From contig JAJHTX010000006.1 in assembly GCA_032164295.1 (NCBI GenBank), positions 372,001 through 436,000 on the forward strand: a stretch of 64,000 nt of DNA. Reading direction: 5' to 3'. Each line of letters starts with the position of its first letter. Position 1 is the stretch's first letter. The notes beneath the pieces were generated by a model that saw only the letters and a program-made list of their open reading frames with translations, was not told where the DNA came from and ran no database searches. The stretch comes from Inonotus obliquus. Taxonomy: Eukaryota; Basidiomycota; Agaricomycetes; Hymenochaetales; Hymenochaetaceae. This document shows positions 21,876 through 31,446 of this stretch, one piece after another. The position numbers and the translations under genes were made by a program.

Positions 21876-24800
21876 TCACCGTCGACCAGTAACGGTCAGT
21901 TTTTGGGCACCTTTGCCCTTTACCGCTTTAGCAGCTTGCGACAAAGAAAGGTACGCATATGGTTCCAGACCGCCCTTTTTGACATCACCACCAGCTCGCT
22001 GGAAAAAAAAGGTATCTCAGATATCGACGTATTAGTCATATCGGGTTTCGTAAACCGTACCTTTGCCTTGAACTCTTGACCAATCTTGACGGGTTTCCGA
22101 CGTTTCGCCTTGCGCTTGTCGTTTTCTGCTGACTTTTCAATGTCCATCATCTCGACGTCTTCATTTTCAACCCCTTCCTCAGCCTCTCTCCTCCTCTTTT
22201 TCGTATCTTTATTGAACTTGACACGCCCGCGATGATCACGAGTGAAGCCGTCAACAGAAGTGAGAGTCTCGCGGTACGCTTCACCAGCAAGGCGAGCGTC
22301 TTCGTCCGGCTCGGCATCGCCCTCCGACTCGGATTCGATAAGCATTTTGCCAGTGCTTGAGTCGGTTTTGAATTTGGAGGCTTCTGCTCCGGGCTTGCGG
22401 GCCTGCTTCCGTGCACCTGTGTCGACATGTTCAGAGAACAAATTGATGGACTAGTAGAATTAATTTACCACTCATGACGCCAGTATTGGCTCCCTGTAGA
22501 AGGTCCATAGGCTCGTCATCATCGACGCGTAAACGAGCTCCCTTATCAAGACGGGCCTTTCCGTCTTTCTGTCGCTGCGAGCTTGGGCGTGCCCCCCCAT
22601 CGCTAGCTTCACTTTCAGTCTCGCTACCATATAGGACATCTTCAAACGCATCGTCTCCCGCGGCACGCGCTGGAGCAGCATCTTCATCATCGCTTTCACC
22701 CTCTTCAGTTGTAGCACGCTGAGCTGCCTTCCTGCGCTTCGCACGATCCTTGCGCTTCTTGATATTTGAGAGTACCTTCGCAGCTTCCTCGTCCTTGTCT
22801 GCTCCTCCAGCGGAATATACTGTTTCATATCCGACCCGCCTTATAAGTCGTTCGAAAATATGCCGTACTTTATCTTTGAAATGATTCTTGTGATCGTGCG
22901 ACCAACGAAGAAGCACTGGTACGAGTAGGTCAAGGTGCGGACGCAGGAGATCCAGGGGTTGAGTGTGAATGAAGAGCTTCACAAAACCTAGAGCTGACTT
23001 GACGATCTCACGGTTCGCAGATTTGAGGTACTCAATGAAAGTCAGGAAGATCTCCTTCTGCATCTCTTGAGAGACCTCGTCTGCATTAAAGGTTAGACAG
23101 CACCGAAGACCCGAGCAACTGTACTAGACATACCCTTGAATTCAAATATCAAACGCGAGATGGCAGTGATTGTAGCACTAATCATATGCGAACTCGCACC
23201 AGCTAGACCGCCGGCCATCATAGTGAAATATTCATCCAGATTCGCTGGTGCTAAGACATTTTCCGGTTAGCAAATATTGATATATGGAACACCATTTTCT
23301 CTCACTTTCAGTCATATCGTCCTCGTCCATGCCATTAAGCTTAGAACGCTTGACGATTCCACCCTCTTTCATCTTGCGTCCCATGGCAACGATTAGCTCG
23401 AAAGCCGCTAACCGAGCCTTTTCAGAAGGTTCCTTGGTTCCGAGGACTGCTTCAGGAATGAGAGAAGGAATTACGTGCAGTGCATCGGATGGAAGACTTG
23501 GAAGAAGGACTTTGAAGAAGGTAAGACGGTCCTGAAATTTGGTCCTATGTTAGCAGACGACGTCAGAACAGGTATCTAATCCACCTTCTTTGCCGCAGAT
23601 AAGGTATCTTCCGCTACTTCATCCATCTTTGCGTAAAGACTCTCCGCGTTGACATCGACCTTTTCGGCGAGCAGTACCCTGCTCAATATTTTGTACGCTC
23701 GTTTCTGTACACCATTGTCCTGAACTTTTAATACATCCGGTGTGAGACAAAGATCAAAGACCGCTCGTGCGTCGGTGCGGGAAAGGTAAGGCACGAGAAG
23801 GACAAGAATGTCCTGCATCGAAGAGACGACGGCGCGGTTCTTCTCGTTTTCGTTGGTCTTCGCATTCGCAGTTGTACTAGCGGAAAGTCTTGCTAGATTG
23901 GTCTTGAACATGTCGACGACCTTTCGGCAAGTCTTGTGCATTTCCTATAATAATTGCTCAGTTAATACCACATCATTGAAAAATGGAGTTCTGTGAGAAA
24001 AAGAACCTTCTCATCTGCTATAGCAGCCCAAGCACTAATCACATCGCCAACCATACCTTGCTCATTGTTCCCGACGGTACCGAAGACGTTGAAGAGCACC
24101 GCGAACCAGCTTTCCGCCTGACTTCTGAGGATCGCGAGATTCTGAGCGGCTTCTTCCGCAAGTAGCGCTTCGGGATCATCAGCACCTTCTGAAGAATTAG
24201 TATTGCTCTCAACAACGACTCTGAGAGCCTTGAGAACAGGGAGACGAAGCTCTGGTTGGCTATACAACAATTGAGATAGCATTTGAGCAAATTGCGGGGT
24301 CAAGGACTGGATTCCGTATTAATTATTTCAACAACAGGCACGGGACCGACGAAGAGCTAACTCACCTCCCGCAGATCAGGTGTTCGGTAACAGTACGCAG
24401 GAAGACCGTTCCAAACTTGTGAGACAAGTACACTCCACACCTTCGCCTCAGACGCGCGGCCCTCCACTTCAGCACGCTGCTGGAGATCAAACATGCGTTC
24501 CGTGAGCGGGACGAAATATGATATGAAATGGCGCAAGGGAGACGGATGGAGCTCCACCAGGAGCGGAAGAAGGAATGCTCGCGGTTCACGGCCTGCAGCA
24601 CGATCCTCCGGTTCAAGATTCAGCGGAAGTGCGGCGAGGAGAGCTTCGGGACCGATAACGGACATTGCTGTACGAAGAACCGCATCAGCAGCCTCCTTGT
24701 ACTCGAATCCTTTCTTCACACGCATGCCACCTATCTTCTGCAGCAATGGCACAAGTAAGCGCTCCGCCGCGGTCGCTGAACCCCGTCCTTCAGGGCGATA

Positions 24801-26054
24801 CCGAAGTGCGGATACAATTGAGGACACAACCGACAGAATCTCGGGAGTCGCACGAACGTAGGCAATCGAATCAAGTGATTTGCTTAACTGCAAGATGATC
24901 TGGGAAAGTGCGGCCTTGCCATTTCCGATAGACGCGTTAATGAATGCGGCTGTCATGCACTGCGTAATTCGTGAAAGAGCCGCCGCCGTCTGGAGACGGG
25001 TAGTAGAGTCGGAGGATTCAAGGTACGGAAAGATGGCCTTCCATACGCGCGGAACTTCCGGTGTACAAGCGTCTGAATCGGAGGAGGCATATCGGACCAT
25101 AACTTGGCCCACAACCTGTACCCATGACGGCAGAAGAGCGACGTCCGTTTTTAAGGGCGGCGAATCAAGTATAGCATGCAAGAGTTCCGAGGTTGACTTA
25201 TCTACGTTTCGTGGCATGGCGGGGTTATCGGGAATGGAGAGTAGGTCGGATAGGACTCCGTAAGACGATTGCGATAGGTAAGGATTGCCAAGTCGCGGCA
25301 AATTGAGGAGGGAGGTTGTAATCGCAGGTAACGATGATGGTGGGAGGTGCGGTAAGATAGGGTGTATGAATGCAAGAAGATGAATGGCGGCGTTCACAAC
25401 CTCATCTACGTTCGCAGTCTTCTTGCCCTTCTGTTTCATCAAGTTTATTTCCGAGAGCGCACTTATGCTCCATTCTCCTACTCGCTCTGAGAAAGGATGG
25501 CGTAGTAAAGGACTCGGGGGAGAAGCAAGGACATCTCTCACGGTATCCGCCGCTCGTTTCCTCACTTTCGGTCGAGGATCGAGGCAAAGCTGCAGAATAG
25601 TCGCGAAAGACTGTCGGACAGGCTGTGTTTCGAGTTGTGCTCGATCTAAAGCGCGCAAGACAGAGCTATACAGTGATAGTTGGGATCGTAACGGGGGCGC
25701 GCTTGGTTGTAACGGTATCCACAGTGGAGAGGTAAGAGATATCAAGGTGCTCAGATTCGTGCGGATTATAGGAGCGGGAACAAATGGGCCAACGAGGGCG
25801 AGGAGGTAGAGTTCAGCGGGGAGCAAGTCTCCGTCTCCAAGAAGAAATTTAGTCTCCTTCTCTTTCTGTACTGTACTTTCAAGAGCCGTTAGTAAACCAG
25901 CAAAGTAAGCCGCTGGTGTGCACGGGGTGTTTTGTTCCTTGAACGTTTCCTCGAGAGCTGTCAGTAATTTGGCTGGAGCCTTCTGGTGAGCGAGGGAGGA
26001 CGAGATATGAGGTCTGATCTTAGAAAGAGAGTTTTCCAAGTCCTCGGGCGGCAT
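21876..26054 (-). CDS. RRP12: RRP12-like ribosome biogenesis/export protein
   Basis: Eight or more exons encode about 1,250 residues of HEAT-like helices. The start MPPEDLENSLSKIRPHISSSLAHQK matches the usual RRP12 start. The frame stays open upstream to about 26138, but without another ATG. Central blocks (DPRPKVRKRAADTVRDVL, LNLPRLGNPYLSQSSYGVL) are typical NUC173-domain features. The C-terminal third is charged and disordered, and the end, GGDVKKGGLEPYAYLSLSQA, is a well-conserved RRP12 tail. RRP12 acts in processing and nuclear export of both ribosomal subunits. The mobile-element-like insertion ends only about 114 bp upstream of the start codon, so the native promoter may have been displaced. 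Confidence 0.92.
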
Positions 26055-26167
26055 TCTTGTCTTTTCGAGCCTTTCGTTGCTCCGATTTTTGTCTGCCAAT
26101 GTCGGTGAGGACGCGGAGGAATGGACTTGTGTCTTCACCCACCAAATTTTGAGTTTGCTGATGGCAC

Positions 26168-26490
26168 CACGGCGGGCAAAATAGGATATCAGCGGGGATT
26201 GTATTTTAAATATTTTTCGAGCATTTATTTTAAGTATCAGTAAGCATGCCGGCTGAGCTGATATTTAAAGTATCTTTCACGTGATGCAGTTTTAAATATC
26301 GATAAGGATATCGGTCTAAGGTTATTTAAAATATCGGTCGGATTATAATATGTAAATCAATATTTTAAATATTGCTTTACTGATATTTTAAATATAGGTC
26401 AAGATATCAAATTTGCCGAAATTTCAAATATAGATAAGGATATCGTCAAAGTCAATATTCTAAATATCATTCGAAGACATATTGAGCGGG
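26168..26490 (+). repeat. Left terminal inverted repeat with AT palindromes
   Basis: The outer 17 bp match the right end exactly. Inside, about nine imperfect palindromes of the type GATATTTTAAATATC occur near 26201, 26226, 26260, 26288, 26321, 26360, 26381, 26418 and 26453, spaced 21-39 bp, interspersed with GGATATC and AGATATC. The repeat ends at the start of the GC-rich tandem array. Confidence 0.8.
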
Positions 26491-26601
26491 CGACCAGCGG
26501 GCAATAAGCGGGCAATGGGCGGGCAATGAGAGGGTGATGGGAGGGTGATGGGAGGGCGATGAGCAGGCAACGGGCGGGCAACGAGAGGGCGATGAGAGGG
26601 C
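26486..26601 (+). repeat. Left 11-bp tandem array (about 10 units)
   Basis: Units are variants of G(C/A)GGGC(A/G)A(T/C)(G/A)(G/A), for example GCGGGCAATGG and GAGGGTGATGG. The period is 11 bp throughout. The same units appear inverted in the right array. Confidence 0.85.
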
Positions 26602-27656
26602 TACAGGCGGTGTAGAGAACTACGTGCGGCTGAGCTCGGTATCGACCCCGGTATCCCATTCTACACTTACCCCATGCTACGGTAAAGAGTAATACCGAAG
26701 GCTACAATCGATATGGGCTTAATTCTGCGATTCTACCGCTTCTTCCAATTAACAATACTTCTGTGATTCTACCGCTTCTTACTTCTCTTCGGTCCACGGT
26801 ACTTCTGCCGTCCTATCTACGCCTGCGGTTCCAACAAAGTACGAGGCTTCTGCGATTCGACAAGGCTGAGAACGATTGAGAACTGGTCCTACATACGTTT
26901 AGCCAGACTTCTGCGCCAATACCAAATCACCAATCCCTACGCCCGTCTTCCATCACAGTACCGAACCACCAGACTTCGATACCGATGATACCGATACCGT
27001 ACCGTCTGTTTATCTCCGTGGAGGGTTCGTTGATTCTTGATCGACGGACCAATCTGGCTAATTCCTCGGTTTGAGGGGTTAATCCAAATTCTACAATACT
27101 GGTTATGGAATTGCTAATCACCTTAGTGGACTGTGTAGCTGATCCGATCTGAAACAACTAGCAACTAACTAATATTGCAGTTGACCCTGATACTATAATC
27201 GTACAGTATTAAGTCGGCGTGAAGACGCGATTGTTATACTGATTGTTATTCACGATAAGGGAATATCGGGAATCGCACTACGTTGTGAGTAGCTTGTACC
27301 GTGCAGACAATAGGGAGAACAATCTAGTTGCAATCCGTATTTTTAGCTTCACTTCGATTTCACACAATCGGTTCAGTTCAGCCGTGTCGCTACTGGTAAT
27401 TTACTGGCTCGCAAGTAATTGATGTTACGATTTAACTTAGGGACTTATGGTAGGGTCCCTTGACTTGGATTAAACTGCTAGGTCGGCTCTACGATGGCCT
27501 CCTTATATACTAATTTACATGTGTGACGTTACTACCTTGTTACTTACTGTTTATGGTATTTATCTGTTTCTTCCTCTATGATACCTGGTCCGTGCTTTCT
27601 CTTTACTTCCTTCCTCATTTCACTACCTCTGTGTTACTAGCCTCTCTTTGATCAGT
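26602..27656. other. Element interior, left non-coding part
   Basis: About 1 kb with no convincing gene. It contains repeated GATACCG / CGGTATC hexamers (clusters at 26636-26655 and 26975-27005) and three runs of TTCT(G/A)CGATTCTACCGCTTCTT-like short repeats at 26725-26790. A minus-strand open frame of 76 codons (26927-27157) has no recognised motif. Confidence 0.4.
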
Positions 27657-28427
27657 TTAGTGTAGTGGGCGGTACCATCTTGTAGATAGGTTTGATCCTT
27701 GTGTAGGTAACGGCACTTGATCTAGTTCAGCTATTCTAGGTAATTGCTGAGTCATCTGTCCTTGTATTTCGGGTCTCGTTGGTATCGGTGGGATCGGTCG
27801 TGGTACAGTCAGCCAGTTTCGAATAGTTTGCACTCGTGTATATCCTGGCGTTGTCCTAGCGCGTTGTAGGGTTATCCCTTGTACTCCTTGTAGGTGTATT
27901 ACTCCGCCGTACTGTTCTACCTTTATTTCCATTATGGTATATCCATAAGGTAATCCTCGACTTATGTAATTCATTATCCAATGCCCCCAAGCATATGCAG
28001 TTCTCTCATTCGTTCCGGCTTGGTCTCGCTTGTAGGCAATGTCGACGTCTACTATAGCTGCGTCGCATCGTTCGTGTCTTCCTTCCTGTGCTACGTTTCG
28101 TATTCCAATCATCATTACAAAGTATCCGGCGTCGTAGGATAATACTCGTATCTCCCTTTCATAAGCCTTTTGCATTTGTTGGTTAGGGTCGTAGGTTAGT
28201 TCTACAAATCGACGTCGTATCATTATGTCGGCTTGTCCGTTCATTATGTCTCCGTAAGTGATCTCTCTGATTAATTCTCGCATTAGTCCTCCAGCTAGTT
28301 CTTTAGCTGGGCGGCACGTGTTGCAACATCGTAGTATATTGCTTCGCGGTGTCGGGGGAACGATGGGCTGTTCTAGTACTTGTATTACTGCCGCTAACCG
28401 TTCTTGTATCCAACGTAGGACGCTCAT
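27657..28427 (-). CDS. Element ORF A, unknown protein
   Basis: 256 codons from the first in-frame ATG at 28427; the frame is open to 28478 but upstream codons lack an ATG. The protein reads MSVLRWIQERLAAVIQVLEQ, then a Cys pair (CCNTCRPAKELAGGL). A predicted mixed alpha/beta core follows, with YFVMMIGIRNVAQEG, CDAAIVDVDIAYKRDQ and AYAWGHWIMNYISRGL, and a Pro-rich tail (VPRPIPPIPTRPEIQG). No known domain was recognised. It is weakly similar in order to ORF B of the same element: a Cys-x2-Cys region, a hydrophobic strand ending GI, a C---V-(V/I)---Y block and an aromatic helix. Possibly a DNA-binding or capsid-like product; this is speculation. Confidence 0.55.
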   Translation of the reverse strand: MSVLRWIQERLAAVIQVLEQPIVPPTPRSNILRCCNTCRPAKELAGGLMRELIREITYGDIMNGQADIMIRRRFVELTYDPNQQMQKAYEREIRVLSYDAGYFVMMIGIRNVAQEGRHERCDAAIVDVDIAYKRDQAGTNERTAYAWGHWIMNYISRGLPYGYTIMEIKVEQYGGVIHLQGVQGITLQRARTTPGYTRVQTIRNWLTVPRPIPPIPTRPEIQGQMTQQLPRIAELDQVPLPTQGSNLSTRWYRPLH

Positions 28428-29925
28428 AGTTATTGGCTTATTAATGATGGATAATACTACCTTTCTAACACCGTCCACCCATCCTGATACCGATGCTTAA
28501 TAGTCCACGTCTAGTCGATACTACGCCCTCGACAGCCCATACCAGAGGGAAAGGCTCACAAAGCTGCGATCGGTATGCCATATGTTGCTGCGAAGAGTTG
28601 GATCATGGTCGAAGCTCCAAGTCCGATGGTATGCCCTTCTGAACTGCCATCCATCGATACCGACGATACCGGTGTTGATACCGATGGTCCGCTCTGGTAC
28701 CGGAGTTCGTAACGTGTGCTAGGTCGAGACCACGCCCTCGGAGATCTACGTCGAGAGGAAGGTTGGGAAATGAATCAAGTCTGCCGTACGCTGCTTCGAT
28801 CTCGGAGGAGGCCATCGATCCGACTCGGAGGGGAAGCCAAGCAATGCCCAGTCGAGTCAGGCAACGCGTACCAATTGATATCGAGGGGCTCGAGCAATCT
28901 CATTGATGCCCAGGGACGATCCCAGGGTACTGATTGGTACCGAGCAATAGAGTACTCCATTGCCAAGGTTAGGTTGTACCGACATGTCAACATTGGAGCA
29001 TGCCGTCCGATCGATCGGTAGACGCCCAGACTGACGCCGCACGGATCATGATACCAGAACAAAGGTAAATCAGGATGACGTGCTTCTCCTGCTAAGGAGA
29101 TGACAGGGACATCGCCAGGAGCGCCCATGCGGTAGCTTGAGACACGTCCTTATTTTAGCGCTGGTTGACGTCGGTACCGCCGCCCTACCTCGGTGTTAGA
29201 AAACGCTCGCCCTAAAGGGACTATACAGTAACCACAATAGGACGGTCCGATAGTGTTACGGGTTCAGCGATGCTTTTCTAAGAGTTTCCGGAGCCTACTC
29301 GGTTTTCACAAGCAGGGCAGATTCCCAAGTATACTAAGCGTTGCCTCAGACGCTCTCGTTTACTAATCAAGTCGGGCCTCAACCTCGTTGACAGACTAGT
29401 AGGACAGTATCGACTGCCGTTCGTAAGCTTCCCTAGTCGGTGGGCGACTAATTAATCGTTCCACGCCGTAGAGTAAGAGAGGTTAAGCAGATTAGGTGGT
29501 CTTCAGATTAGAAGCTAGATGCCTAAGAGGACTCGATGTACAAGACGATCGAAAGAAAGATAGGGAGCTATGGTCTAAGTCTACAACTATTTATACCTTT
29601 TCCTCATGTTGTGGACGGACCACTTCCTACGCTCCATAGTTCCTACTCTCGATCTGATTCGTTATTCTAGCTTCCAAACTTGTCTGGTATTCCCATTGTT
29701 CTGCTGCGGATTGACTCATCGACTGTGCCCTGTGCAAGGCGATGACTCGGCGTTGACTCATCTTGACTTGAACTGAATTGAAACCTATGCTTGGGGTCGG
29801 CCTTGTGCTGCGCCCTGTGCATAGAGTGAGTCAGTGAGTGAGTCATTGAATGCGTGTTCGTATGCCATTGGTTTTGCATGGCTGCGCCGTAGTTAGAGTT
29901 CGCTCGTCCGCAGTTGCTCGTGTAT
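28428..29925. other. Element interior, middle non-coding part
   Basis: 1.5 kb between the two ORFs. It has more GATACCG motifs (28487-28495, 28647-28690) and GGTACCG (28937, 29171). Overlapping minus-strand open frames at 28603-29128 have no recognised motif. GAGTGAGTCA-like direct repeats occur at 29823-29845. No RNA gene is seen. Confidence 0.4.
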
Positions 29926-30702
29926 TTAAGGAATTCCGTCGGGGTTCCGTTGTATAGCATCTGGGGCTATGAAGGCTGTGATTTGCTTGTCGCCTCGGGA
30001 CTCTTGTTCGGGGCCGTCAAGTGTGATTCGACATCGGATATCATCGTGGGGAAACCAAGGTGGTTTGACATAGGTGCCTATGGCAATGAGTAGCCGTACA
30101 CTTCGTCGAGTATCGCTCGAAGGTATTCTCCAGCCTAGGTATAGGTCTCCTTGTAGTCGAATAGCTTTGCAGTATGCCCATAGTTCCCTGAGTGTGTTTG
30201 CAACCCATGCCGCTGTTATCGGTGAGCGGCGGTTTGTAACATAGTCTGCACTGATCTCCACGAATGTGCTTGGGCACTCGAGTGCTAATATATCATGGAT
30301 TCCTACTATCGTCCAGTGCGTCTTTGGTTGCATGCCTATTGCCGTATCCATTGCTATTGTTGACCTCGTGCGATTTCGAACAACCTCCGGGGGATTGTGG
30401 TATTCTCGATAAGCTGTTGCTCGTTCGCTGGACACATGATACGTTAACATGCCCGTTGCCTCCCATAGTATTATCTTGTGTAGGTCTTCGATGATCTGTC
30501 GCACTCTTCTGCATTTATAGCAAGCCGTTGGAGGCTGCTGTATTTGCTGCATTGTTTGCGAAGGTTTAGTGTGATCGTCGGGATTAGCGTTGCTAGCCGA
30601 TGCTTCTTGATCGTCGGCTTCGGATTGTATTAGATTCGCGTGTTCTCCGCTTCTCGCTGTCGATCCTGATCGTAGCCGGCCAGTGAAATTAACCGGTCCC
30701 AT
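29926..30702 (-). CDS. Element ORF B, unknown protein
   Basis: 258 codons from an ATG at 30702 (MGPVNFTGRLRSGSTARSGE). A polar, disordered N-terminus (QSEADDQEASASNANPDD) leads to TACYKCRRVRQIIEDLHKII with a Cys-x2-Cys pair. A folded-looking core contains HWTIVGIHDILALECPSTFV, ISADYVTNRRSPITAAWVAN, TLRELWAYCKAIRLQGDLYL and RLLIAIGTYV. The end is DGPEQESRGDKQITAFIAPD. No known domain is recognised and no DDE or other catalytic signature is obvious. Same strand as ORF A, with a probable distant common origin. Confidence 0.6.
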   Translation of the reverse strand: MGPVNFTGRLRSGSTARSGEHANLIQSEADDQEASASNANPDDHTKPSQTMQQIQQPPTACYKCRRVRQIIEDLHKIILWEATGMLTYHVSSERATAYREYHNPPEVVRNRTRSTIAMDTAIGMQPKTHWTIVGIHDILALECPSTFVEISADYVTNRRSPITAAWVANTLRELWAYCKAIRLQGDLYLGWRIPSSDTRRSVRLLIAIGTYVKPPWFPHDDIRCRITLDGPEQESRGDKQITAFIAPDAIQRNPDGIP

Positions 30703-30810
30703 CCGGGGTAGTTTCGATCGACGTTCCTAATCGAATCAAAATTTCAGCACAATCCTTTCAAGTTGTGCCTTCTACCACGACTCGCTGCGTCCATAGACGT
30801 CACTCCTGCA

Positions 30811-31003
30811 CCCACTTGTCGCCCACCTGTCGCCCACCTATCGCCTGCTCGTTGCCCTCTCGTTGCCTGCCAGTTGCCCTCTCATCGCCCTCTCATCGCC
30901 TGCCAGTCACCCACCCATCGCCTGTCCATCGCCCTCTCGTCACCTGCTTGTTGCCCTCTTGTTGCCCGCCCGTTGCCTGCCCGTTGCCCGTTCATCGCCC
31001 GCT
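30811..31003 (-). repeat. Right 11-bp tandem array (about 18 units)
   Basis: The reverse complement reads as consecutive 11-mers of the left-array type (GCGGGCGATGA, ACGGGCAACGG, GCAGGCAACGG, GAGGGCGATGA and others). About 18 units, so it is longer than the left array, and in mirror orientation to it. Confidence 0.85.
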
Positions 31004-31321
31004 TAATATCTACCCGAACAATACTTATAATATCCGGTCTGACGATACCCTTATTGATTCTTAAAATATCACCCAAGTAGATATCTTGATTGATATTTAA
31101 AATATATGCCAAATTGATATCTTAAATATCGATAAAAATATCAGTAAGAGGATTTTTTAAATATCTCGCAGATGGGGATATCCATATTTATATTTAAAAT
31201 ATCGACACGTGAAATATATTATAAGTATCGACGCAGCCGGGACGCTTATCGATATTTAAAATATCGGCAAAAAAATAATTTAAAATAGCTCCCCCTCCGA
31301 TTTTCTATTTTGCCCGCCGTG
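30996..31321 (-). repeat. Right terminal inverted repeat with AT palindromes
   Basis: The inverted counterpart of the left end, diverged but colinear. Palindromes of the GATATTTTAAATATC type recur through 31070-31265. The outer 17 bp are identical to the left end. Confidence 0.8.
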
Positions 31322-31446
31322 CACGTGCTTGGGTAATACAATCACGGGACTCAATGTCGGCGGATGTGCCAAGAGCATAGCCGTTTGTAGCGCCGCCAGC
31401 ACGGCAAGAGGCAAGAGGAGCTCAATGTTATTCTGGGACCACGACT

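Larger units (their letters stand above)
26168..31321. mobile_element. 5.15-kb element with long terminal inverted repeats, novel type
   Basis: Both ends begin CACGGCGGGCAAAATAG in inverted orientation. The homology continues, diverged, for about 325 bp on each side: shared TCACGTG at about 110 bp in, GATATCAA--TTGCC, A-GG-TATCGTCA and AT-AGCGGGCGA. Next inward on both sides is an array of 11-bp GC-rich repeats, again in mirror orientation. The interior carries two minus-strand ORFs of about 257 and 258 residues and long stretches without coding. I see no transposase DDE block, helicase, reverse transcriptase or integrase. A clean target-site duplication was not found; GCAC occurs at both borders but offset by a base. 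It may be a non-autonomous DNA transposon, a domesticated or decayed autonomous element, or an undescribed class. Confidence 0.75.

Noticed and set aside
26055..26138. Extension of RRP12 upstream to about 26138
   Set aside because: The extra in-frame codons begin with GTG, not ATG. The first ATG (26054) gives the normal RRP12 N-terminus.
28428..28478. Longer form of element ORF A starting at 28478
   Set aside because: The codon there is GTG and there is no in-frame ATG before the upstream stop; the first ATG is at 28427.
30765..31112. Overlapping ORFs with repeated His/Pro/Cys residues across the right tandem array
   Set aside because: They are translations of the 11-bp repeat array (three frames open because the unit lacks stops), not genes.
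26160..31330. Target-site duplication GCAC at both element borders
   Set aside because: The left copy (26164-26167) and right copy (31321-31324) do not sit at the same distance from the inverted repeat tips, so it may be chance.
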